Below are positions 1 through 8,900 of a DNA stretch of 64,000 nucleotides, in pieces. The number at the start of each line of letters is the position of its first letter. Position 1 is the stretch's first letter. The position numbers were made by a program, and so were the translations under genes. The stretch comes from Streptomyces sp. SolWspMP-5a-2 (lineage in GTDB: Bacteria > Actinomycetota > Actinomycetes > Streptomycetales > Streptomycetaceae), in the NCBI RefSeq assembly GCF_900091845.1, contig NZ_FMCI01000147.1, positions 26,977-90,976 on the forward strand, in the 5' to 3' direction. A model generated the notes under the pieces. The model was not told the DNA's origin. It did no database searches and saw only the letters and a list, made by a program, of their open reading frames with translations.

Positions 1-187
1 GATGGACCAGCGCCAGCAGTGCCTGCTTAAAGCAGCCGAGCTTGCGCCAGCGGGTGTTAAGGGTCCGGCGTTGCTCCTACAGCAGCCAGGCGACATGCTC
101 AACAAGCTCATGCGGGACGTCGAGCGTGGCAGGATACAGAACCAACAGGACCCCTTCGGTCGCCGGTGTGATGAGTGGAATCACCAC
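1..187 (-). pseudogene. IS5-like transposase, N-terminal fragment cut by window edge
   Basis: Read on the minus strand from about position 187 towards 1, the peptide runs VLLVLYPATLDVPHELVEHV and, after a stop, continues through RWRKLGCFKQALLALVH. This is the helix-turn-helix N-terminus of Streptomyces IS5-family transposases, in which Leu/Tyr-Pro and RW(R/K)xL...QALLxLxH are typical. An in-frame amber codon at 77..79 interrupts it, so it is broken. The catalytic part would lie beyond the left edge. The assignment rests on remembered family patterns. Confidence 0.5.
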
Positions 188-331
188 GCCAACGACGAGG
201 GGCCCTGCCTAGTCACCACCACCGCCGACCAGCCCATTTCACCCTCCAGCACAGGATGAAAGAGGCTCACTGACATCCGGGATCTTCGGTGGGCGTCCCT
301 CTCTGGGCGTCAGGCCGGTTCAATCTATGTC

Positions 332-478
332 GAGTACGCCAACGGGCGCATGGGCCATGTGGCCATCCGGGATAGCGCCAACCGGCCGATTTACGTGGCC
401 CTGGCCGTCACCACCGAAGGCCAGAGGGAGATCCTCGGGTTGTGGGCCGGGGACGGCGGCGCGGGTGCCAAACACTGA
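332..478 (+). pseudogene. IS256/mutator-type transposase remnant
   Basis: The reading frame from 332 to the TGA at 476..478 encodes a peptide containing NRPIYVALAVTTEGQREILG followed by LWAGDGGAGAKH, the conserved block after the first catalytic Asp of IS256 (mutator) transposases. Only about 40 residues of the roughly 400-residue protein remain. The right end is cut exactly where the inverted repeat of the adjacent IS5-type element begins, and the TGA belongs to that element. It is therefore a relic disrupted by a later insertion. Confidence 0.6.
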
Positions 479-484
479 GCGTTT

Positions 485-1258
485 TCAGCGTTGCTTCTCC
501 AGGGTGAGGACTGCTTTGGTGATGCCGCTCATGCGGCTGGGGCTGACGCAGGATCTGCGGAAGATCTGCTAGGACTTCAGCCGTGCCATGCCTCGTTCGA
601 CGGGTGCCCGGGCCGCGGACAAGGCCCGGTTCACGGTTCGCGCGGTGAGGGTGAGTTCACCGCCTGGCGGGCGGCGCTTGGCTGTGGTGACCCACTCGCC
701 CGCGCCGATGTAGGCCATGTTGGAGAGGATCGGAACGCCCTGGCGCGCGCAGATCCGGGGGATCTTGTGGGTGCGGGCGGCCGTCAGATCGTGGGTCCGG
801 CCCGGCAGTGCCGGCGACAGCCACAGAATCCCGCCGGCCGGGTCCGTGACGACCTGCACGTTCACCCCGTGCCGCTTGTGTTTCGAGGAGTAGTCGGCCT
901 TGCCGTCGCCGACGCGGTCGCACTCTGCGAGCGTGCCGTCCAGGAGCACGAAGTCCGGGTCGGGCGCGCGGAGCGTCTTCAGCAGGCCCGGCGCCTGCTC
1001 GGCGAGCAGACCGGTGACCGCGGCGACGTAAGCATGGGTGGTGCCGACGGATATGTCGCATGCCGCGGCGATCCTCGTGAGGATGTCGTGGCGGCGCAGG
1101 TACACGAGTGCGACCAGCGCACGGCGGTGCGGCGGTGCGGCGGTGCGGCGGTGCGGCGGGAGTTTGCAATGCCGGTCACCGTCACGGGTGACGATGAGTA
1201 TCGTGACCCACTCGACCAGAGCGTGGGGCAGGTCGAGTGCGACAGAATACGGAACCAA
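485..1258 (-). pseudogene. IS5-family DDE transposase interrupted by an amber codon
   Basis: The protein starts [17 protein letters not shown] and carries an HTH region, [12 protein letters not shown] (first catalytic Asp), [36 protein letters not shown] and [11 protein letters not shown], the DDE_4-type IS5/IS427 pattern. After LKS, where family members have Trp, there is TAG at 569..571. The frame then continues QIFRRSCVSPSRMSGITKAV and LTLEKQR to a TGA at 485..487. One base change (TGG to TAG) explains the break. Near the N-terminus the DNA at 1122..1153 holds four copies of an 8-bp unit, adding eight residues (PPHRRTAA duplicated) without breaking frame. Probably inactive unless the amber is suppressed. 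Confidence 0.7.
1122..1153. repeat. 8-bp tandem repeat CGGCGGTG x4 inside the transposase
   Basis: Four perfect head-to-tail copies of CGGCGGTG are followed by a partial copy (CGGCGGGAG). On the coding (minus) strand this produces [11 protein letters not shown] in place of the single PPHRR expected for the family. Three extra units total 24 bp and keep the frame. This looks like slipped-strand expansion. Confidence 0.75.
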
Positions 1259-1385
1259 CAGGGCTCCTTTGCTGCTGAGTTGAGACGTCGACCACCTCTC
1301 GCAACGGCACAGGAGCCCTGTCCGTTGCGCACCCCGGTTCGCGTCACCGCCGTCACCCGATCAGTGGCCACCTTGAAAACGCTCA

Positions 1386-2402
1386 CTGGCAGAATGGCGT
1401 CGCTGTCCACCGGCTTCGGGAGAACACCCACGTCCGATACGCCGCCTGCGTCCGTCTCCACCTTATGCCCGGCCTTGGCACCAAGAAGGTCGCACGGCTG
1501 ACCGCCAAAGACGTACGTACCTTCCTCGACCGCCTGCGCACCACTTGCCAGTGCTGCACCCAAGGGTTGGAAGCGGAACGGAAGAGCTGCTGCACCGTCG
1601 GCGAGTCCTGCCAGAAGCGGCTGTCACCTTTGACCGTGACCTACGTGCACTCGGTGCTTAAGTCGGCGCTGGAACACCCGTCCGCGAAGACGAGTTGCCC
1701 CGCATCGTCGCCCGGAACGTCAAGACCACTGCGCACCGGCCCAGGCGCTTCCGACCGCTTATCGCAACGGAGGCCCGCCAGTTCCTCGACGCTGCCCGCG
1801 CCGATCGGCTGCACGCTCTGTACGAACTCGCCCTGCGTACCGGCCTCCGCAAAGGCGAACTCCTCAGCCTCCACTGGGAGGACCTTTTCCTCAACGCAGG
1901 AACGGCCGCCATCCGCCACTACCTCCAGCGCACCCGAACCGGCGGCCTCACCCACCTGCCCACCAAGACCCGGGCATCTGAACGCCGCATCGCCCTCCCC
2001 ACTGAATGCCTCCAATCCCTCAAGGAGCGGCATAACAGGCAGCGGGGACAGGCCGGTTCGGCCTGGAGCGACAGCGGCCTCGTCTTCACCACGCCCACCG
2101 GCGGACCTCTCGACCCGGCCAACCTCAACCGCCGCTTCCGCGGCTTCCTCGCCCGGGCTGGGCTCCGACGCATCCGCTTCCACGGCCTCCGCCACTTAAC
2201 CGCCACGTTGCTCCTGGAGCAAGGCGTCGACCTCGTGGTGATCAAAGAACACCTCGGCCACGCCCGCATCGGCGTCACCGCCGGCGTCTACGCCCACGTC
2301 CGACTCCGCCTCCAACGCCAAGCTATCGACCCCCTCAACGACGCACTCGGCACGGGCAACGACGACCGAGAAGACCCGCCCTCCGCGGCAAGCGTCCACT
2401 GA
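1386..2402 (+). pseudogene. Tyrosine recombinase/integrase, 5'-truncated and frameshifted
   Basis: Translation right after the IS end gives HWQNGVAVHRLRENTHVRYA, joined to MPGLGTKKVARLTAKDVRTF, the SAM-like core-binding domain of pSAM2-type actinomycete integrases. The catalytic domain from about 1690 contains ALRTGLRKGELLSLHW (catalytic Arg), HGLRHLTATLLLEQG (HxxR), LGHA and GVYAHV (nucleophile Tyr). Two lesions are visible. The true N-terminus is replaced by the insertion sequence, and one base, most likely a G, is missing at 1677/1678, because the frame must shift between ...VLKSALEH and REDELPRIVARNVK. Excisionase, replication or transfer genes are absent nearby, so this is the remnant of an integrated element. 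Confidence 0.8.
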
Positions 2403-2433
2403 CGTTGCCGTCACCGTTGCCGTCAAACGACCA

Positions 2434-2469
2434 GGAGCCCCCACCAAGCACGTGCCTGGTGGGGGCTCC
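2434..2469 (+). terminator. Strong hairpin after the integrase remnant
   Basis: GGAGCCCCCACCA (2434..2446) pairs perfectly with TGGTGGGGGCTCC (2457..2469) around a 10-nt loop, followed by CATTTTG. This is a 13-bp GC-rich stem with a short T tract about 30 bp downstream of the integrase stop. Confidence 0.75.
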
Positions 2470-2557
2470 CATTTTGTACGCCGACCCGAATTCAGGTAGT
2501 CGTAGTGACCGGTACTTGATGGCGCTATTGAGAGGCCACAAGGCCCGTCGATCACTC

Positions 2558-2977
2558 CTATGTCAAGTTATGCCAAGCGTGGCTGCAACTTCCTCGACAC
2601 TCCAGCTCTCTCCGCCGCGTATCCGCCACGACGAAAGTGGAAAGGAGGACGCGGAATGCCTTCGCGTACTCAGCTTGAGGAAGGTTAATGATTTTTCCCA
2701 TTTGCTGGAGTAGCGGTTCCCTGGCGATCAGAACAGCGGGATTCGCTGTCGGCTTCACTCCGGATCGCAAAACGCCCTCTCGGCCGTCCTCCGCCGTTGC
2801 GTGGGCCTGCATGGAGTAGCGAACCACTTCATGCAGCACCGCCTTTTGCTCGACCTGCTCCAGGGAAGAGAACCAGCTCACCCCCTGCTCCAAGCCAAGG
2901 AGACCCTGGGCAACCTCGTTGATGATTCGCTCCGACGCTTTCAATTGATCACCGGCTCCGGGGCTCGAATATGACAT
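2558..2977 (-). CDS. Candidate immunity protein of the RHS toxin (DUF5958-like)
   Basis: The 139-residue product is mostly helical and reads like the Streptomyces DUF5958 family: INEVAQGL, GVSWFSSL, VVRYSMQAHATAEDG, RSGVKPTANPAVLI, KAFRVLLSTFVVADTRRRE and a C-terminal CRGSCSHAWH. The final C-x3-C-x2-W-H pattern could bind metal (inference). The ATG at 2977 lies 29 bp inside the end of the upstream RHS gene, so the two are co-transcribed and probably translationally coupled; the ribosome-binding site is weak. Position directly after the toxin tip is the usual place for an immunity gene. Base composition is clearly lower in G+C than the chromosome around it, suggesting transfer together with the toxin tip. 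The family name is from memory; the immunity role is inferred from context. Confidence 0.6.
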   Translation of the reverse strand: MSYSSPGAGDQLKASERIINEVAQGLLGLEQGVSWFSSLEQVEQKAVLHEVVRYSMQAHATAEDGREGVLRSGVKPTANPAVLIAREPLLQQMGKIINLPQAEYAKAFRVLLSTFVVADTRRRELECRGSCSHAWHNLT

Positions 2978-5900
2978 AGGGCTTACTCGGGTCCAATTCT
3001 GCGTAGTCTGGCCGACTTGGATTGTAGTTCTGCCAGAAGTCGCGCCCTCGACCACTTCCTTCGCCATCCCCGGTCCCCCTTGGCAGGGAGCTCTGCTGAC
3101 TATGCCGAGACCTCGACGGGCCAGACAAAATGTAATCCCAGTCTGATGCCGAGTTAGCACTTCCGTTCGCGCGGCTTCCAACTACAATGACCGGCTGCCC
3201 GGCCTTATCGGCGGCATTTTGAATACGCCGTGCATCGTTCGGGCTAATCCCGGCTTGTGATGCAGTTCTGAACCCCGGCCCACACAGGCCGTTCGAATTG
3301 TGCACGAGGACCGGAGTCTCACCCGCCAGCACATAGTACATGTGCACCCCCTCGACAGTGAGGTTGTACGTCCGTGCGCTCGCCGTGTACTGCCTCGTTG
3401 CCGTGATCTTGACGCCGGCGCCGTCGTCGGTGCGCAGGGTCATGCCCGGTTCGAGGTCGCCCGCGGCTACCCAGTCCTGCTTCGAGATGACCCAGAACGG
3501 ATGCTCGTAGGTGGCCGTGAGGTGCTTCCCACCGTCCGGCGTCGCGATCGTCAGGTCGGTGAACTTCTTGTCACTGTCCGTGATGATAGTGGCAGTGACT
3601 TCACGTTCGCTCGTCTCACCTGTTCTCGGATCGGTCGCGAGGACCTTTTCTCCGACCTTGATGTCCTCGATGTTCTTGGTCTGACCGTCCGCCATGAGGA
3701 CGCCGGTGCCTGCGAGGAAGCACTGGCATGCCTTTGCGAGCTTCTCGAGTTTCTCGATCTTACCGAACTTGAACAGCTTGAAGATCTTGAAGAATGGTAC
3801 GTCCGCAGCGAGCCAGCCGCATTCCGAGGTCAAGCCACCGACGCACTGCTCTGCAAGCTTGTAGTCGAAGACGAAGAACTGGAAGAGTTCCTTGCCGTGC
3901 GTGATGAGGTGGTTTTCACCCTCGTCCGGAACCCCGCGGACAACTCCGTTCTTTCCTACCGTGACCCTAGACGTGGATTTCTTTACGCCGTTCGTGTACT
4001 CGGTCGTGGTGAAGACGGTGCTGCCGTCGTTCCGGCTGCTATGGCTGACCTTCGAATAGTTGTGGTCGTATCCACCGGTCTTCTTGTTCTGGCTGAAGGT
4101 TTCCTTCGTACCGTCGCTGCAGCGACCGCTCGTTCCGCAGAGGAGGCTGATGGGACGCAGCCCCGTGGGGTCCGAGAAGCTGAGCGGGCTGTTGTTGCTG
4201 TAGGTGTACCCGTTGATCTGCTGCGGATCGGTGAGATCCATGACCGGATCGACGCTGAGGAAGCGGCCCGTGGTGGAGTCGTACTCACGAGCCCCGAGGT
4301 GGGTCAAGCCCGTGCTGTCGGTCTCGTCCGTGCCACCCACGAACCCCTTGGTCCCGGGCCAGGCACCGCCGGTCGCACCCCTGTTGCCTCCGAACGGCAG
4401 CGTGCGGCGCTGCGACATGGTCAGATCGGCCACTCCGATCGCGAGCTGCCCCGTGCCGAGCTGATCCGCGATGGTGACGGCGACCTTGCCGTCGTCGGTC
4501 TGTACCGCTTGGTTACCGCTGCCGAGATCGATGTAGCGGGTGGCCTTCGCCTTGGTCGCGCCCTTGGTCAGGACGAGTTCGGTGTGCCCGAGGTAGAGGG
4601 TGGTCTCCTCCGGTCCGCGGGTCATGAGCCGCTCGCCGTCAGCGCCGTACAGGTAGCGGGTGACCTCGTCCGCCTTGCCCGCGACCGGCTGAGTGACCCC
4701 GGTCAGGTGCCCCTCGGCGTCCCAGTCCAGCTTCTGGGTGTCCCCGGAGATGGTTCGTGTCTTGGTGTTCCCCGTGGCGTCATAGGTGTAGCTCGTCTTC
4801 ACCGTGCCCGTGGGACCGGTCCGGATCGACTCCTTCAGCGTGTGCGGCTGCGTCGAGGAGACCGGATAGGCGTAGTCGAGGCGGGTGTCCTTGCTCGTCT
4901 GACCTGTCAGGTCATGAAGAGTCTCGGTCTGGCGGTTGCCGGTCTTGTCGTAGGTGTACGAGGTCCAGTAGGGCGCCGGGCCGCCGACGTCCGTGGCCGA
5001 CGCGGTGCTCTGGCAGGTGGGGTCGCCCTCGGTCCACGCCTCGGTGAGCCGTCGCAGGTAGTCGTAGGCGAAGCACTGGTTGTCGGTTCCTGTGCGGGAC
5101 ACGTCCGACACGGACAGGACGTTGCCGGCCTGGTCGTAGCGGTAGGTGTTGGAGCGGTCGACACCCGCGACGTCCTGACGGTCGACACGCGAGGTGGCGA
5201 GCCGTTGGGTGCCCCACTCGAAGGTGTTGGTGACCTGTGTCTTCTTCGCGCCGGAGGCGGTTGAGGCATAGGTGTACGACAGCGGCTTGCCGGTGAGGGA
5301 GTAACTGGTGTCGGCCTTGAAGCCGTCCCCCAGGAGCGAGACGGGCCGGAGAGTGTCGTCGTAGCTGTAGGAGTAGGAACCGCCGGGCAGAGAGCCTGCC
5401 GCCGAGTAGGAGACTCCGGCGACGACACCGGAGGGCTTGTAGCTGGTGCCCGTCTGGTAAGTACCGGCCAGTCCCTTGTTCTCGGCGGTGTCCGGGATGG
5501 TGACCGAGGTACGCAGAGCACGGTAGAGCTGGTCGTACTGGGTGACCTTGCTGGTGTACTCGGCGCCGTCGACGTACCGGGTCGCGGAGGCCAACTGGCC
5601 CTGGGCCTTGTCCACCGTGTCATAGGTCCAGGCGGCCCGCAGCTTTCCCGTGGCGTTGTCGTCACGCAGTTGGGTGGGGCGGCCGAGCTGATCGTAGGAG
5701 TGGTGGAGAACGGCACCGTTGGCGTCACTGGTGGTGGTGACGAGCCCGCGATCGTCGTAGCGGGTGTCCGTCACCCCCTTGTCCGGATCAACACTGCGGA
5801 TCTGGCGGCCCAGCAGGTCGTACTCGTAGCTCCACACGTTGCCCGCCTGATCGGTGACCTTCTTCAGGTTTCCGTCGAGGCTGTGGGTGTAGGTGGTGGT

Positions 5901-8900
5901 GTCGTAGGCCGCCGAAGCGCTGCGGGTGTGGTGCTGACGCAGTTCGGTGACCCGGCCGCGCACGTCGGTCAGAGTGGTGGTCGCGGTGCCGCCCTCGGGC
6001 GGGATGACCGTGGTCCGGTCACCGCCGTAGACGCTCTGCGTTATCCCCAGGACGGTGCCACCGTCTCCGTTCCCGGCGATGTCTCTGGTCTCGGTCTCGC
6101 GTCCGAGCCCGTCGTAGCTGTGCCGGGTCTGGGTCTCGACTCCCAGGGCGTCCTGCGGTGCCAGGAGTTCGCGGCTGGGGGCCACCGCGGTGTAGTAAGG
6201 GGCGAACGTCTTGGCGACCTGGCCGCGCTCGTCGTAGAAGGTGTCGGTCACGAGGACGCCGCCGGCGGGCCCCACGTCCTGAGTCTGCCGCGTGCGCAGT
6301 TGACCGTCGTAGAGCACCCAGGAGGGAACCTGGGCACCGTTGTTGTTGAGGGTCAGGGTGCGTACGGCCACCGGCTTGTCGTCGCTGATGAAGTAGTCGA
6401 AGTCATAGGACGGAAGCTGCCCGGTCTTGCGGTCGGCGAGCCAGATCTTGTCGCTGCGGCCGAGGGCGTCGAAGGTGAAGGTCGTGACCTTGCCGTTGGT
6501 GTCCTTTTCGGTTGTGTGCTGACCGCGCAGCGGCTCGAGAGTGGTCGTGGACGTCTGCGCACTCGCCGCGTCCGAGGCGTTGGCAGGCGGACCCGTGGTG
6601 GTGACCGTGGTCGGGAACCCGCTGCCCGGACTGTAGACCGTGCTGGTGGTGACGCCGTCCTTGCGCGCGGTGCGTACCGGGACGCCGCCCTCGGTCGCCC
6701 TGACGTCGGCGGTCAGGTCCGTGCTGGTCGACATCCTGCCGTAGGAGTCGTACGTGGTGCCGGACTCCAGGTAGGTGGCAGTGGTGCCGTCGTGCTTGCT
6801 GATCCTCGCCGTTGCCGTCGCGTCGCCCTTGGTGGGGGCCGCCTCGTAGGCGCCGCCGTCGTAGGCCGTGCGCTCGTCGGAGAGGACGTCCTTGGTGCGG
6901 TCCGGGGTGTCCGAGCAGTCACCTGACACGGTCTCCGTGCGGGAGAGCAGGCCGAGGATGTTGGCGTCGGTGTTGGTCGCGTAGGTGTTCCGGGTGCAGG
7001 TGTTGTCGGCGACGCCTGCCTCGCCGTAGTCGCCCACCCTGATGAGGCGGCCCGCCACGGTGTCGTACGTCATGGCCTGCGACGCCACGCGCCACTTGGC
7101 TCCTGCCCCGTTGTCGAGCGAGGTCAGCGTGCGCGTCTCGGCGACTCCCGTGAAGTTCGAGGTGACCGTGCCCCAGGAACGTTCCCGTCTGCCGGTCTCG
7201 TGGTGCCAGGGCCGCTTGACGGTCTTCTCCAGGACCTTGCCTCCCGGCGCGGAGTAGGTCTCGGTCCTGTAGGCGAACCCGGCCGCCGATTCGTGGTCAG
7301 TGATCGGCTCGCCCTCGTCAGCTCCGAGGGAGATGCTGACGGACTTGCTGCCTCCCGCCGCGTTCTTGCGGTCACCGTCCATGCCACGCAGGAAGTAGCT
7401 GTCCTCCTGCGTCTTGAGAGCGGTGCCGCCGCCCTGGCCCCCGGACTTGACCCTTACGTGGCCGTACCCGCGCCACTGTGACCAGGTCTTGTTCTTCTCC
7501 TTGACGAGGCCGTTGTCGTCGTCGTAGTGCCAGGCCGCTCCGTCCAGGTACTCGTAGGCGGTGACACCGTCGGGGGCGTGGCCGGTGCGGTCCGTCGAGG
7601 TCACAGAGGTGACGACGTACTTGTTGAACCAGTGCAGTTCCGGATCTTGCGTGTCCGAGCCTCCTACCAACTGCGGGAAACAGCGGCTGGTGTTGGTCTC
7701 GGGCGTCGGCGGACTGGAGGCCGCGCAGGCGGGCGCCGAGTACGTGACGTCCGTCTGGCCGCCGTGTTCGTCGGCGATGCTGGACAAACGTGCCTTGACG
7801 AACGGCGCGTATCCGTCGCCGATCTTGTCCAGCCTGTTCTCCAACTGGGTGTAGGCCAGTGTGGTCTTCGGCAGGGTGATCGGGGTCGCGGCGGCGTGGC
7901 CCGTCTGCTGGACGGAATCCAGGAGCAGTTGGTAGTCGATGTCCGCCTTACCCCAACGGTGGCTCAGCGCCCAGGAGTCGACGGTGCTGTAGCTGCCGGC
8001 GTTGAGGACCTGAGTGGTGATGCCGGTGAGCCGCTTGCGAGTCCAGAACGTCGGGGAGAGGCGCGAGCGGTCACAGTCGGTGGCCGCGTTGCAGTTCATG
8101 TCCCAGGGCGTGTCGTACCAGTAGGGGGCGTCCTTGGTGATGGACGAGCAGTCAGTGGCGCCGTCCGCGATGCACCGCTCCGAACTGGTGAAGCCGACCT
8201 TCGCCAGGGCCTTGGTGCCGTACATCGACGAGGACTTCAGTCCGTACTCGATGCGGTCGAGGTAACCACCGCGGGTGTAGCGGGTGTTGTCGGAGGCCTT
8301 GAGGTTGCGACCGTAGGAGTTGTCCTCGGTGTTGTAGTAGTAGGCGACGGCGTTGCTGTGGGTGTCCACCGAGTAGTCGAGGTTCCAGCGCCACGCCTGC
8401 TGGCACCAGGAGGCGGCGAAGGTGCTGGCGTGGCAGGGCTCGTCGGCGTCGTTGCCGTAGACAGGGACGCTCCAGGTGGAGTCCGTGGTCTCCTTGCCCT
8501 CGGTCCAGCCGGGCAGCCGGTTGTAGCCGAAGTAGTAGCGGTTGCCCAGAGGATCGGTGACCCGCCAGTACTCCCCGTCGGCGTCGGAGCTTCCGCGGTT
8601 GCTGGACTTGAGGCGGTCGATGCGTGTGCCGTCGTCCTGCTTGAGCCGGAACTCGTCCTTGGCCACCTGGACCAGTTCGCCGCTCTTGCCGTTGAGGCTT
8701 ATGTAGGCGTTGTCGTAGCCCCAGCACAGGTCGCCCGGCTTGTTCACACCGTCGTCGGCCTTCTGACCGTCGTCGGCGCACGGCTTGTACCGGCGTTCGA
8801 TGTAGCCGGACCACAGGTCGAATCCGTCACCGGCCCACGAGGACTGGTTGTTGCTGTTGCCGGTCCGGCCGTCGATCGCCCCGGAGGAGTAGGACAGGCT

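Larger units (their letters stand above)
476..1385. mobile_element. IS5-family insertion sequence with terminal inverted repeats
   Basis: The ends are matching inverted repeats: TGAGCGTTTTCA at 476..487 and its exact complement TGAAAACGCTCA at 1374..1385. Similarity extends about three bases further out with one mismatch (CAC versus CAG outside TGAGC). The roughly 910-bp interior carries one minus-strand DDE transposase and fits the size of IS5/IS427-group elements. On the left the element abuts an IS256 relic; on the right it abuts integrase coding sequence, so it appears to have landed in, or recombined at, older mobile DNA. A target duplication cannot be decided with confidence; CAC/CACTG is a possible short match. 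Confidence 0.65.

Noticed and set aside
569..1501. Plus-strand frames overlapping the IS transposase
   Set aside because: The minus strand encodes recognisable DDE transposase motifs; the plus-strand frames do not.
2403..2560. tRNA gene or attachment site next to the integrase
   Set aside because: Only a terminator hairpin was found; no cloverleaf or tRNA 3' end could be recognised.
3297..3722. HINT domain of the RHS protein as a self-splicing intein
   Set aside because: It lies directly before a small C-terminal effector in an RHS protein, where HINT domains act as cleaving proteases; no split host protein is evident.
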